From Druceiella hillmani (lineage: Eukaryota > Arthropoda > Insecta > Lepidoptera > Hepialidae), in the NCBI GenBank assembly GCA_039881145.1, contig JAYKKI010000095.1:2149001-2213000 (forward strand): a DNA stretch of 64,000 nt, read 5' to 3'. Within the stretch, counting starts at the first letter, position 1; every line of letters starts with the position of its first letter. A program made the translations under genes and the position numbers. The notes under the pieces were generated by a model that saw nothing but the letters and a program-made list of their open reading frames with translations, made no database searches and had not been told where the DNA came from. Of the stretch, positions 10,300 through 22,890 are shown in pieces.

Positions 10300-10469
10300 T
10301 TAAATTTTTTCTCAACTAAATGAAACTACGTGATGTTGTATTATTTCTATTTTATTTAAATTCTTTACAAATTGCGCACCTTAAGATATTGTAATACAAC
10401 GAAACCTAGGTCGTTTCGAAAAATTTAATTATAATGAATTTCTACAAAATTAACGCCAAATATATTCAG
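10300..10469 (+). mobile_element. Short hammerhead element with 12-bp target-site duplication
   Basis: Flanked by identical CTTTTATTATAA at 10288-10299 and 10470-10481. Structure: T-rich leader, TGAAACTACGTGATG arm, a deletion that removed the minus-strand ribozyme, a damaged plus-strand ribozyme, and the tail ending GCCAAATATATTCAG. Confidence 0.85.
10376..10416 (+). ncRNA. Inactivated hammerhead motif
   Basis: The core reads CTTAAGA, so the invariant G5 is lost. Stem I is also broken (GCAC against GTTT). GAAACCTAGGTC is intact. Confidence 0.6.
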
Positions 10470-10481
10470 CTTTTATTATAA

Positions 10482-10970
10482 ATAATATATAAAATATCCT
10501 GTGAATGATGTGATGAATGTTCATTACAAGCCGGTTTAGTACAATCTTTTCGCGTCTTCATCCTTTTTTTGTAGAAACTCTGGTAACAGAGATAGCATGA
10601 TCCTATAACAACTTTTCATGCCCAGTTGAATCTCTCTATTGAGAAGACTCGGTTGATTTTGTCATTCTGCATGCAGGATTAATTAGTTTTCCATAGATGT
10701 TTTCGGTCGCAATCTTCATGGCATAATTTTTGATGATTTAAATATTTTGAGATCGAAGTTCAATCCTTGACATACACAATTATTTACTTAATTGTAAAAA
10801 TAACCGGCGTCCGTTTGTCTTTTTTAATATTTTATTACTTTCATTATCAATTATTTAACTTGCAAGACTAGACAAATTTTCGTTTTTTTATAATATGAAC
10901 AATTTCTGTTTTTTCCATTCTGTCTTCGCAATCTGTTGTATCTGAATGTATCGTATTATATTGTCGTACG
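10482..10970. other. AT-rich spacer, nothing recognised
   Basis: No repeat, RNA or coding feature I can support. Confidence 0.45.
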
Positions 10971-10974
10971 TGCA

Positions 10975-11080
10975 CGACGCCGTGGTGTGTTGGGTTAATC
11001 ACAAGGCATACGGCCTGTGACAACGCGGTGTACCGCCGAGACTCGGGTTCGGTTTCCGCCCGTTCATTGAGGGGGGCTGG
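10975..11080 (+). repeat. tRNA-like SINE head, candidate
   Basis: A GC-rich island in AT-rich DNA. It contains a TGGTGTGTTGG segment resembling a pol III A box and, about 65 bp downstream, GGGTTCGGTTTCCGCCC resembling a B box with its T-arm stem. The spacing fits a tRNA-derived SINE promoter. A true tRNA gene is unlikely because the acceptor stem does not close. A 103-codon minus-strand frame (10868-11179) across the same block is probably the antisense of this repeat. Confidence 0.4.
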
Positions 11081-11398
11081 ACGGGTATTATGATTGGTTG
11101 TAAGTGATTGCTCTCGTAGCAAAAAGCACATTGTCACTTTCTCATAAAACCAAATAGAGTGGAAAACCTTTCTTCGCAACCTTTAGATGCTAGATTAAAA
11201 ATTCCACTAGAATATAATTTTTTTTTAAATGCCTACAATTTTCTGGATCCATGACAGTAAATATTTCGCTAAAGATGGATTATTAAAAAATTATCAGTCG
11301 AAATATTTCTTCCGGATCATTCATATCGTGCGATTATATCATTTACTACTATTTACCTTGATTTACTTCGCGACCTGTCGTTAATTTGCCATTTAATA

Positions 11399-11523
<125 letters not shown>

Positions 11524-11741
11524 ATTGTACAGGTGCATACGTCTCCAAAATAAACATCCAATCGATTCCTCCATTTCTCAATCTCTCCCACGATATCTTC
11601 AAAAACCATAGGTCTAAATTTTAATTTTGAAATATCCGAGATACTTATCTTCCAGGACACTTGCCTTCCACTTTCCTTCTTCCTGGTCTAGTTAGCACAT
11701 AAAACATTATCCTTCTTTAGATGCATTTTATCCCATACTTT

Positions 11742-11847
11742 AATTTAGTGAATGGTTAACAAATTTAAGAAACTAATTTTAAGGCATTTTACTTTTGTAA
11801 AATGCCTTAAAATTAGTTTCTTAAATTTGTTAACCATTCACTAAATT
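11742..11847. repeat. Perfect 51-bp palindrome with 4-base loop
   Basis: Arms 11742-11792 and 11797-11847 are exact reverse complements separated by TTTT. The flanks do not match the hammerhead family or any other repeat in the window. Confidence 0.95.
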
Positions 11848-11859
11848 GAAATCGATTTA

Positions 11860-13120
11860 AGATACATTTTATTAACTATGTACATATTTATAACGAAGAT
11901 GCAGGACTAATTACAACATTTTTTCGAATATTCACGAAACTCGTAAATCGAAATTACGAATAACAAAAATGTTAAGATCACAATTGAAATATGGTATTGC
12001 GGGTACTAGAAAATAAGTCATTTGGCGTCAAATTAATTTGTACTCCATTAAAAATAAGCACAGTTATTTTCCCAATTTGCCCACGAGTACATGTGAAAAT
12101 TACTTAGTTCCTTCATGGTTTTGTTCTATTTTAGATGCGAGAGATAAAAAAAACCTATCCACTAATATAATAACTAATACTCATTAATAAATTAAAATTA
12201 CATAAAGCATTATAAGGTAGATTTTAAAAAGCTACAACTCTAGGTAAACATTACTCTGTGGCAGTAAAATCTTGCAAAGCGCAAGCAAGATACTCATTCC
12301 TATCATATTTTATTTTAACTCCCCAATTTGTCTCCATTAGTTTGGCCTTCCAATATGGTAGCTTAATTTTGACATGTCCTTCTTTATCTTGCTATACCAT
12401 TTTTTCTGTCAGACTCCGCACCAAGTGTAGAATCCTCAAGCCCAGAATACTTTTACTTCTTCTTATATGCATTTTATTAGTCTTTCTCACTCTTAGTCAA
12501 AACGATTTCAAAAGACTTAAAATGTTATTATTATTTTCTTATATTCATCTCTTCTTTTTCTTAAATTATTCTACTCCAATTCCATCTCGTTCTCGAAGAT
12601 TTACTCCTGCACATATTTGTTCTTCCATATTTTCCCACAATCTCAGATTGACAAATACAACCACGATCGGTGTCAAAGAAGATTTATTTATCAGCGCATT
12701 GCAGCATCTCGACGCTTTGTTTTAGTCTTTCGTAGAACACCACGTGAAAAATAGACTAGCCTCTTTGCCAACCTCTATATGGCATTTTGGTTGAAATTTA
12801 AGTAAATAATTTATATAGATATGTACCGTATCCAGCTACAGTGATAACAATTTAATTAAAGATATAATTCATTAATATTAAAGTTTGAACGATGCTTTTT
12901 GCAGTATCTAAATTTTTCCGTAATGAAAATATTTCTGACTGAAATAAGATTCCGGTCCACCCTCTCATAATTTTCTTGGAAACTCTCATGATTCTTCCTT
13001 TGTAAATATGCGTTACTAGTCGATATTTACTATTTACCAGTTACTATTTACCAACACAATGTTACTTCCGATATTCTTTCAATTTTGATAGATTCTTTTT
13101 TCTCTTTATTCCACTTTCAG
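11860..13120. other. AT-rich stretch with a 155-codon frame of doubtful meaning
   Basis: The plus-strand frame at 12258-12725 is long for this composition, but its hydrophobic, serine-rich translation shows no family I know. On the opposite strand one segment reads TPIVVVFVNLRLWENMEEQ, which looks more protein-like and ends at a stop. I suspect a decayed mobile element on the minus strand but cannot name it. Confidence 0.25.
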
Positions 13121-13133
13121 CATAAACTTTTTT

Positions 13134-13286
13134 CACAATTAATTGAACTGAAGATTTTGTAATACAACGAAACCTAGGTCGTGGTAAAGAACTTAAAGAA
13201 AGTAGAACTTAAAGAAGTACTACATCACGTAGTTTCATTTAATCGTGAATAATGAATTTCTACAAAATTAACGCCAAATATATTCA
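13134..13286 (+). mobile_element. Internally deleted hammerhead element with 12-bp target-site duplication
   Basis: Flanked by exact ATAAACTTTTTT copies (13122-13133 and 13287-13298). The element keeps only the CACAATTAA head, jumps straight to the plus-strand ribozyme, and retains the right arm and tail to GCCAAATATATTC. A short duplication of AGTAGAACTTAAAGAA lies within the arm. Confidence 0.9.
13148..13184 (+). ncRNA. Hammerhead motif lacking stem I partner
   Basis: CTGAAGA (13148-13154), stem II with a G-to-T change, GAAA, CC-TA-GG, TC and GTGG are present. The 5' side of stem I was removed by the deletion (TGAA instead of CCAC). Confidence 0.6.
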
Positions 13287-13299
13287 ATAAACTTTTTTA

Positions 13300-14255
13300 T
13301 TATTATCCAAATACGAAAAACTCATCACCTGTTCCATCTTTGCTAGGTATGCAAATTTGTAATGTTGTATTTACAACACTACCTGAAATCGATTTTCACA
13401 CGAACCCGAAAATTACCTTAATGAATGGTATATTCACTTTACTATTATTCATTTTCGTTTCCTCCGAGGCGTCACTTCACCCCGGAAGCAGGCAATTATA
13501 GCGTTCGCTCTCGACGACCATCATGGAAAATTGATGGCCATAAAGTACTGATTTATCGATTAATTACACTTGAGACGTAATATTTTTCCATCCAAGTCAT
13601 CAAGTTGAGAATTAACTATTCAAACGTTTTTATATATTTTTAAATGAGCAATTAATGGCAATGATTCATTATCGGTATCATTCTTACATTGGATATAATT
13701 TAGACTTCAATAATATAATTGGTCATAACAAGAAAACTATATAAGTTGATGTCATAATGAATTTTTTTATTACATCTGACCTTATCATCAGCATTCGTAA
13801 TTTTATTAAAATTTTTCTAAGTGATCATTTTTACCGCGAGCGATTTTTCAGAGATTTATTTGTGATAAATTTCATAAAAGAAGTAATTTCGCATTTTGAA
13901 ACTTGCATTTAAGATCATCTTGCATCAATAATCTTTCGTTTAGTGTTCAATACTATGACTAGAAAAAAATATTTCCTTAACCCTATAAATTGTCCCCCAA
14001 AATGAAAATTTAATTTATTGTATACAATTTCTTTAATTGGGCAACAAGTTAAGCCTTTTTTCAACTTTCTGTGTCAAATGGTTTCCAAGAAAGATGTCTC
14101 TACTTGACAAGCACAATGAGAGGTAGTTTCATTTGAATTCTTTTTTTTCAACTTCCCTATGACACTATATAAAATTATCCATAGACAAAGGCCATCTTTA
14201 ATACTTCTACCACCACGCAATTAATATGAAGATTACCAAATTTAATATTTAAACA
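13300..14255. other. AT-rich stretch, nothing recognised
   Basis: No supportable repeat or coding feature. Confidence 0.45.
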
Positions 14256-14296
14256 TATAAATATATATATTTACGTATATTCATACATATATAGGC

Positions 14297-14299
<3 letters not shown>

Positions 14300-14343
<44 letters not shown>
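14300..14343. repeat. (TA)n microsatellite
   Basis: TA dinucleotides, bordered on the left by a looser A/T-rich ATACATATA region. Confidence 0.9.
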
Positions 14344-14344
<1 letters not shown>

Positions 14345-14346
<2 letters not shown>

Positions 14347-14865
14347 CCGGATATTTTTGCCGGTGGAGTGGGTCGTGACTTGTATATATGGTGTGGAAGT
14401 GCTTGATAGATGCGCACGCATTGCGTTATCGTAGATTCCGTCGTTGCTTTAATTTGATCAGTCTAACTTCTTAATGCTCGACCCCGGGTTCTTTTGCCTT
14501 CCATTCAGCTTTGTACTGTAAGCCGTTCTGAAAAGTCTTCGGTTCTAGAAATATGGCCAAAAAACTTTAGTCCTTAGCTGCATCATTGATGAGAGTCTTT
14601 TTTTTATTTTCACCTTTTTTAAGTTGGATTCATCCAACGCCATTCGAAACGCATACGAACGCCGTCTAGGGGATCTTTCAAAGTTTCTAACACCATGTCT
14701 GCTGTGGTATATCTTTCCAGAACCCATGTTTCTGCTCCATATAGGAATATTGAAAAAACTAGGTACTTCGTCAGACGAATCTTAGTCTTTTTCGTTATTT
14801 TTCTCTCCTTTCAGATATTCTCGACCTTTACTGTTGCAGTACCGCAGTATAATACCATGCTATCG
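14345..14865 (-). pseudogene. LINE reverse-transcriptase protein, C-terminal relic
   Basis: Read on the minus strand, KTKIRLTKYLVFSIFLYGAE..VL (around 14790-14725) is the thumb-region signature of insect non-LTR retrotransposon proteins. It is followed by a shifted-frame GHISRTEDFSERLTVQS and KRTRGRALRS.TDQIKA blocks (around 14570-14460), matching the usual C-terminal FGHI.R.....L...G..EGKRSRGR....W.DQIK order. At least one frameshift and two stops interrupt it. No upstream RT catalytic core is present; such 3' fragments come from 5'-truncated insertions. Confidence 0.75.
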
Positions 14866-14884
14866 TTTGATCTAGATTGAAGAT

Positions 14885-16240
14885 AACTGAACCGTTATAA
14901 ACATAGTTTTTTATAAAGTAAGTGCCGTTTTCCGTTACCAATACGATTGTATTTCAATTATTGTTATGATAACATAGTTATTTGTATCGATATACCATGT
15001 ATATGATGCGAAAGTATATTATGGTAGTAGAATTTATAACTCCAAAAGCTGAAACTATAACTATAACAGGCATTAGACATAACGATGGATTCCGCGAAAG
15101 CAGCGGAATTACTGTTTAAGTTACCAGTGGAATGTTAAAAACAGACATAGACCAACCAAATATAACTTCAACATAAGAATTGAAATATGGAAATAATGTT
15201 CTCATTTCAATACAAGACAGTCCAACTTCATTACATACCTTAATTATTCGTACAAACTCAAGTTTATTAGGTAAGATTCATTTACTACAGCATTGTTCTC
15301 ACTCATTTAACGCAGTAAAATTTGAAGTAACCAACGACATACTAAATTAAAATATAGATAACTAAGGGCCGATTTCCACCATTAAAAATATCAGTAATGT
15401 TATAGAAAGATATTGTAACACAGAAGCTAGCCACCACCGGTAATGTAACTCACTAAAAAGGTGTACTTGCACTAGAAATGCCTTAATAATACAGATGTAA
15501 CAAAGTGTATTTATGCCGCATATTTTGACACACGCAAATAAATCAAAACCTATAGGGTACTTTCCGTTGATCTAGAATTATGAAATTTTGCGAGAAACCA
15601 AGGTTTCACAGCACAAATAAAGAAAAAATTCGAAAATCGGTCATTTTTAGTTATATCTTATAATTTTTTTCTTTTTGATATGCGCCTGTGACGGATATAT
15701 TTTTTATTCTAAATAATTAAAATTTTATAAATAATTTAATTTGATTATTATCCACCATTCAAATTTAATAAACGCCTAAATATGTACAGAACTCTTTTAG
15801 TGCGAGTTTCACTCGTGCTTGACAGGTTTTTTCAACCGCAATTTTAACAGTAATTTTTTTCAGAAACAGTTGAGAATTTTCATATAGGTTCATAATATTT
15901 TTCACTATCTTTGATGTATACAATCACTTGTACGAATAATATACTCCTTTTTTGTTACACCTGTTTATATACAAATATAACCCACACCACTGAGGTTGGC
16001 TACTCCACATCGAAAAACAGTGCCTTAAAATATATTAAAACTAAAAAAAATGGAAATTCACATTGATGAAAAAAATTACTTAACGTTATTAATTCTTTCG
16101 CAAAATAGGAATATTCTGATTACAAAAAATATTAGTTGGAAAACCGTACTACATCTGTCACAATGATGTATATACGCATTAGCGAGTGTTTGATAATATC
16201 TGAAAATTTGATATATACCTAATAACAAAAAAGCGCTCCA
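14885..16240. other. AT-rich stretch with faint repeat relics
   Basis: Contains a weak third copy of the interspersed repeat near 15290-15335 (see 1495) and the GTGCGAGT..ACTCGTGC palindrome at 15800-15818. No coding feature supported. Confidence 0.45.
15800..15823. repeat. GTGCGAGT...ACTCGTGC palindrome, repeat relic
   Basis: Near-identical to 2520-2543, both followed by TTGACA(G/T)G and a T-rich tract. Probably the end of an unidentified mobile element. Confidence 0.45.
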
Positions 16241-16244
16241 CGTA

Positions 16245-16480
16245 TTTCACATGTCTAGTAGTGAGAGGGAGGGCGCCGATCAGGGGTGTATTTTGAATTA
16301 TGGAAACATTTTAACCCTTGTCAAGTTGTTCATATTTTTAAACCTTGCCTTGCACCGTATTCTTGCCATTACTCACTGTTCAGTCCATTTGACAGGCTAC
16401 TTTCGTTTTAAAAAATGTCATACTGCTTTTTTTAAAATGATAAATTTATTTACTAACACTGTACGCGTGTAGAAAATTTT
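16245..16480 (-). repeat. 'GILNYGN' interspersed repeat, minus-strand copy
   Basis: On the minus strand it contains ..AACAACTTGACAAGGGTTA, ATGTTTCCATAATTCAAAAT and a CGGCGCCCTCCCTCTCACTAC end. Copies on the plus strand lie at 31798-32174, 32177-32600 and 38540-38690. The 73-codon plus frame (16251-16472) is simply this repeat translated. Parent element unknown. Confidence 0.7.
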
Positions 16481-16483
16481 TAC

Positions 16484-19400
16484 TATTAACAAAACACACT
16501 TCGCATCCCTTTCACTCGTGTAATTAGACAATAATAATTTCCTTTACTGACTGCACTGACTCGATATTTATAACTACCACGCACTTAACAATTCCAAATA
16601 AAACTCTATTAATATAACACCCCAGATGTTTATTTGAGTATCAGTTTTTAACACAATTTAATGCAGTCTCGGTGGTGACTAACACACTCCGCATCCCTTT
16701 CACTCGTGTAATTAGACAATAATAATTTCCTTTACTGACTGCACTGACTCGATATTTATAACTACCACGCACTTAACAATTCCAAATAAAACTCTATTAA
16801 TATAACACCCCAGATGTTTATTTGAGTATCAGTTTTTAACACAATTTAATGCAGTCTCGGTGGTGACTAACACACTCCGCATCCCTTTCACTCGTGTAAT
16901 TAGACAATAATAATTTCCTTTACTGACTGCACTGACTCGATATTTATAACTACCACGCACTTAACAATTCCAAAAAAAACTCTATTAATATAACACCCCA
17001 GATGTTTATTTGAGTATCAGTTTTTAACACAATTTAATGCAGTCTCGGTGGTGACTAACACACTCCGCATCCCTTTCACTCGTGTAATTAGACAATAATA
17101 ATTTCCTTTACTGACTGCACTGACTCGATATTTATAACTACCACGCACTTAACAATTCCAAATAAAACTCTATTAATATAACACCCCAGATGTTTATTTG
17201 AGTATCAGTTTTTAACACAATTTAATGCAGTCTCGGTGGTGACTAACACACTCCGCATCCCTTTCACTCGTGTAATTAGACAATAATAATTTCCTTTACT
17301 GACTGCACTGACTCGATATTTATAACTACCACGCACTTAACAATTTCAAATAAAACTCTATTAATATAACACCCCAGATGTTTATTTGAGTATCAGTTTT
17401 TAACACAATTTAATGCAGTCTCGGTGGTGACTAACACACTCCGCATCCCTTTCACTCGTGTAATTAGACAATAATAATTTCCTTTACTGACTGCACTGAC
17501 TCGATATTTATAACTACCACGCACTTAACAATTCCAAATAAAACTCTATTAATATAACACCCCAGATGTTTATTTGAGTATCAGTTTTTAACACAATTTA
17601 ATGCAGTCTCGGTGGTGACTAACACACTCCGCATCCCTTTCACTCGTGTAATTAGACAATAATAATTTCCTTTACTGACTGCACTGACTCGATATTTATA
17701 ACTACCACGCACTTAACAATTCCAAATAAAACTCTATTAATATAACACCCCAGATGTTTATTTGAGTATCAGTTTTTAACACAATTTAATGCAGTCTCGG
17801 TGGTGACTAACACACTCCGCATCCCTTTCACTCGTGTAATTAGACAATAATAATTTCCTTTACTGACTGCACTGACTCGATATTTATAACTACCACGCAC
17901 TTAACAATTCCAAAAAAAACTCTATTAATATAACACCCCAGATGTTTATTTGAGTATCAGTTTTTAACACAATTTAATGCAGTCTCGGTGGTGACTAACA
18001 CACTCCGCATCCCTTTCACTCGTGTAATTAGACAATAATAATTTCCTTTACTGACTGCACTGACTCGATATTTATAACTACCACGCACTTAACAATTCCA
18101 AATAAAACTCTATTAATATAACACCCCAGATGTTTATTTGAGTATCAGTTTTTAACACAATTTAATGCAGTCTCGGTGGTGACTAACACACTCCGCATCC
18201 CTTTCACTCGTGTAATTAGACAATAATAATTTCCTTTACTGACTGCACTGACTCGATATTTATAACTACCACGCACTTAACAATTCCAAATAAAACTCTA
18301 TTAATATAACACCCCAGATGTTTATTTGAGTATCAGTTTTTAACACAATTTAATGCAGTCTCGGTGGTGACTAACACACTCCGCATCCCTTTCACTCGTG
18401 TAATTAGACAATAATAATTTCCTTTACTGACTGCACTGACTCGATATTTATAACTACCACGCACTTAACAATTCCAAAAAAAACTCTATTAATATAACAC
18501 CCCAGATGTTTATTTGAGTATCAGTTTTTAACACAATTTAATGCAGTCTCGGTGGTGACTAACACACTCCGCATCCCTTTCACTCGTGTAATTAGACAAT
18601 AATAATTTCCTTTACTGACTGCACTGACTCGATATTTATAACTACCACGCACTTAACAATTCCAAATAAAACTCTATTAATATAACACCCCAGATGTTTA
18701 TTTGAGTATCAGTTTTTAACACAATTTAATGCAGTCTCGGTGGTGACTAACACACTCCGCATCCCTTTCACTCGTGTAATTAGACAATAATAATTTCCTT
18801 TACTGACTGCACTGACTCGATATTTATAACTACCACGCACTTAACAATTCCAAATAAAACTCTATTAATATAACACCCCAGATGTTTATTTGAGTATCAG
18901 TTTTTAACACAATTTAATGCAGTCTCGGTGGTGACTAACACACTCCGCATCCCTTTCACTCGTGTAATTAGACAATAATAATTTCCTTTAGTGACTATAC
19001 TTACTCGATATTTATAACTACCACGCACTTAACAATTCCAAATAAAACGCTATTAAGATAACACCCCAGATGTTTATTTGAGTATCAGTTTTTAACACAA
19101 TTTAATGCAGTCTCGGTGGTGACTAACAAACTCCGCATCCCTTTCACTCGTGTAATTAGACAATAATAATTTCCTTTAGTGACTATACTTACTCGATATT
19201 TATAACTACCACGCAATTAACAATTCCAAATAAAACTCTATTAATATAACACCCCAGATGTTTATTTGAGTATCAGTTTTTAACACAATTTAATGCAGTC
19301 TCGGTGGTGACTAACACACTCCGCATCCCTTTCACTCGTGTAATTAGACAATAATAATTTCCTTTACTGACTGCACTGACTCGATATTTATAACTACCAC

Positions 19401-22400
19401 GCACTTAACAATTCCAAATAAAACTCTATTAATATAACACCCCAGATGTTTATTTGAGTATCAGTTTTTAACACAATTTAATGCAGTCTCGGTGGTGACT
19501 AACACACTCCGCATCCCTTTCACTCGTGTAATTAGACAATAATAATTTCCTTTACTGACTGCACTGACTCGATATTTATAACTACCACGCACTTAACAAT
19601 TCCAAATAAAACTCTATTAATATAACACCCCAGATGTTTATTTGAGTATCAGTTTTTAACACAATTTAATGCAGTCTCGGTGGTGACTAACACACTCCGC
19701 ATCCCTTTCACTCGTGTAATTAGACAATAATAATTTCCTTTACTGACTGCACTGACTCGATATTTATAACTACCACGCACTTAACAATTCCAAAAAAAAC
19801 TCTATTAATATAACACCCCAGATGTTTATTTGAGTATCAGTTTTTAACACAATTTAATGCAGTCTCGGTGGTGACTAACACACTCCGCATCCCTTTCACT
19901 CGTGTAATTAGACAATAATAATTTCCTTTACTGACTGCACTGACTCGATATTTATAACTACCACGCACTTAACAATTCCAAATAAAACTCTATTAATATA
20001 ACACCCCAGATGTTTATTTGAGTATCAGTTTTTAACACAATTTACTGCAGTCTCGGTGGTGACTAACACACTCCGCATCCCTTTCACTCGTGTAATTAGA
20101 CAATAATAATTTCCTTTAGTGACTATACTTACTCGATATTTATAACTACCACGCACTTAACAATTCCAAATAAAACGCTATTAAGATAACACCCCAGATG
20201 TTTATTTGAGTATCAGTTTTTAACACAATTTAATGCAGTCTCGGTGGTGACTAACAAACTCCGCATCCCTTTCACTCGTGTAATTAGACAATAATAATTT
20301 CCTTTAGTGACTATACTTACTCGATATTTATAACTACCACGCAATTAACAATTCCAAATAAAACTCTATTAATATAACACTCCAGATGTTTATTTGAGTA
20401 TCAGTTTTTAACACAATTTAATGCAGTCTCGGTGGTGACTAACACACTCCGCATCCCTTTCACTCGTGTAATTAGACAATAATAATTTCCTTTACTGACT
20501 GCACTGACTCGATATTTATAACTACCACGCACTTAACAATTCCAAATAAAACTCTATTAATATAACACCCCAGATGTTTATTTGAGTATCAGTTTTTAAC
20601 ACAATTTAATGCAGTCTCGGTGGTGACTAACACACTCCGCATCCCTTTCACTCGTGTAATTAGACAATAATAATTTCCTTTAGTGACTATACTTACTCGA
20701 TATTTATAACTACCACGCACTTAACAATTCCAAATAAAACGCTATTAAGATAACACCCCAGATGTTTATTTGAGTATCAGTTTTTAACACAATTTAATGC
20801 AGTCTCGGTGGTGACTAACAAACTCCGCATCCCTTTCACTCGTGTAATTAGACAATAATAATTTCCTTTAGTGACTATACTTACTCGATATTTATAACTA
20901 CCACGCAATTAACAATTCCAAATAAAACTCTATTAATATAACACCCCAGATGTTTATTTGAGTATCAGTTTTTAACACAATTTAATGCAGTCTCGGTGGT
21001 GACTAACACACTCCGCATCCCTTTCACTCGTGTAATTAGACAATAATAATTTCCTTTAGTGACTATACTTACTCGATATTTATAACTACCACGCAATTAA
21101 CAATTCCAAATAAAACTCTATTAATATAACACCCCAGATGTTTATTTGAGTATCAGTTTTTAACACAATTTAATGCAGTCTCGGTGGTGACTAACACACT
21201 CCACATCCCTTTCACTCGTGTAATTAGACAATAATAATTTCCTTTACTGACTGCACTGACTCGATATTTATAACTACCACGCACTTAACAATTCCAAATA
21301 AAACTCTATTAATGTAACACCCCAGATGTTTATTTGAGTATCAGTTTTTAACACAATTTAATGCAGTCTCGGTGGTGACTAACACACTCCGCATCCCTTT
21401 CACTCGTGTAATTAGACAATAATAATTTCCTTTACTGACTGCACTGACTCGATATTTATAACTACCACGCACTTAACAATTCCAAATAAAACTCTATTAA
21501 TATAACACCCCAGATGTTTATTTGAGTATCAGTTTTTAACACAATTTAATGCAGTCTCGGTGGTGACTAACACACTCCGCATCCCTTTCACTCGTGTAAT
21601 TAGACAATAATAATTTCCTTTAGTGACTATACTTACTCGATATTTATAACTACCACGCACTTAACAATTCCAAATAAAACGCTATTAAGATAACACCCCA
21701 GATGTTTATTTGAGTATCAGTTTTTAACACAATTTAATGCAGTCTCGGTGGTGACTAACAAACTCCGCATCCCTTTCACTCGTGTAATTAGACAATAATA
21801 ATTTCCTTTAGTGACTATACTTACTCGATATTTATAACTACCACGCAATTAACAATTCCAAATTAAACGCTATTAAGATAACACCCCAGACGTTTATTTA
21901 AGTATCAGTTTTTGACACAATTTACTGCAGTCTCGGTGGTGACTAACACACTCCGCATCCCTTTCACTCGTGTAATTAGACAATAATAATTTCCTTTAGT
22001 GGCTATACTTACTCTATATTTATAACTACCACGCACTTAACAATTCCAAATAAAACGCTATTAAGATAACACCCCAGACGTTTATTTAAGTATCAGTTTT
22101 TAACACAATTTAATGCAGTGTCGGTGGTGACTAACACACTCCGCATCCCTTTCACTCGTGTAATTAGACAATAATAATTTCCTTTAGTGGCTATACTTAC
22201 TCGATATTTATAACTACCACGCACTTAACAATTCCAAATAAAACGCTATTAAGATAACACCCCAGACGTTTATTTAAGTATCAGTTTTTAACACAATTTA
22301 ATGCAGTGTCGGTGGTGACTAACACACTCCGCATCCCTTTCACTCGTGTAATTAGACAATAATAATTTCCTTTAGTGGCTATACTTACTCGATATTTATA

Positions 22401-22597
22401 ACTACCACGCACTTAACAATTCCAAATAAAACGCTATTAATTATACAATAATAATTTTATTTAGTGACTATACTTACTCGATATTTATAACTACCACGCA
22501 CTAAACAATTCCAAATAAAACGCTATTAAGATAACACCCCAGACGTTTATTTAAGTATCAGTTTTTAACATAATTTAATGCAGTTTCCGTGATGACT
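16484..22597. repeat. 188-bp satellite DNA array, about 33 units
   Basis: Head-to-tail units of 188 bp; GCATCCCTTTCACTCGTG recurs at 16691, 16879, 17067 and onward. The left two-thirds is nearly identical. From about 18990, variant units appear: type B has CTTTAGTGACTATACTTACTCG and AAACGCTATTAAGATAAC, and type C has GCAATTAAC. They occur together (B then C) near 19000, 20110, 20680 and 21620, a sign of higher-order amplification. Another variant with eight A's in the CCAAAAAAAACT segment recurs at units near 16970, 17910, 18475 and 19790. The right edge (21860-22597) is diverged, with a truncated unit near 22435. On the minus strand each unit has a 43-codon frame ending VTTETALNCVKN, followed by AATAAA. 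No hammerhead motif is present. Confidence 0.97.
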
Positions 22598-22890
22598 GCA
22601 AAATCACTGTGAGATTTGCCAACGCTATTGTGTTCTATATGTTCTCTTACCGCTAAAGCAATCGGATTTTCAATTATTTTTATGAGTGGCAATGGATGTG
22701 AGGAACAATTAATTTGCTTGAATTATCGCCTTTATTTATTTTTACCACTTCTTCGCAGCGTTGCCAGAATCACGTATGAGTTCTGTAGACTCGCACAGTT
22801 TCCATCTCTGTACAAGCATAGAGACCCATCAAGTTCTTTAAACAGTCTTAAACATTGTTTTAAACGTTATGGTATGGTTTGTAGCACAGA
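22575..22890 (-). pseudogene. Minus-strand coding remnant running into the satellite
   Basis: Two adjacent minus-strand frames look protein-like. One reads RLFKELDGSLCLYRDGN, then NSYVILATLRR (about 22865-22745). The second reads INCSSHPLPLIKIIENPIA, then VREHIEHN..GKSHSDFAVITETALNYVKN and a stop (about 22715-22570). The last 14 residues and the following AATAAA are homologous to every satellite unit, so the satellite seems to have grown from this 3' end. I do not recognise the protein; a transposon-encoded one is the likeliest. The overlapping 120-codon plus-strand frame (22616-22978) has no ATG at its start and I do not support it. Confidence 0.35.

Noticed and set aside
10975..11080. Functional tRNA gene
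   Set aside because: The acceptor stem does not close and the A-box segment is one base short.
12258..12725. 155-codon open frame as a membrane protein gene
   Set aside because: No recognisable family, AT-biased codons, and the opposite strand looks at least as protein-like in part.
16484..22597. Idea that the 188-bp satellite is a retrozyme or carries a hammerhead
   Set aside because: No CTGANGA core paired with GAAA and a UH site on either strand of the unit.
16484..22597. CRISPR-like array
   Set aside because: Units are contiguous, with no unique spacers between repeats, and the context is eukaryotic.
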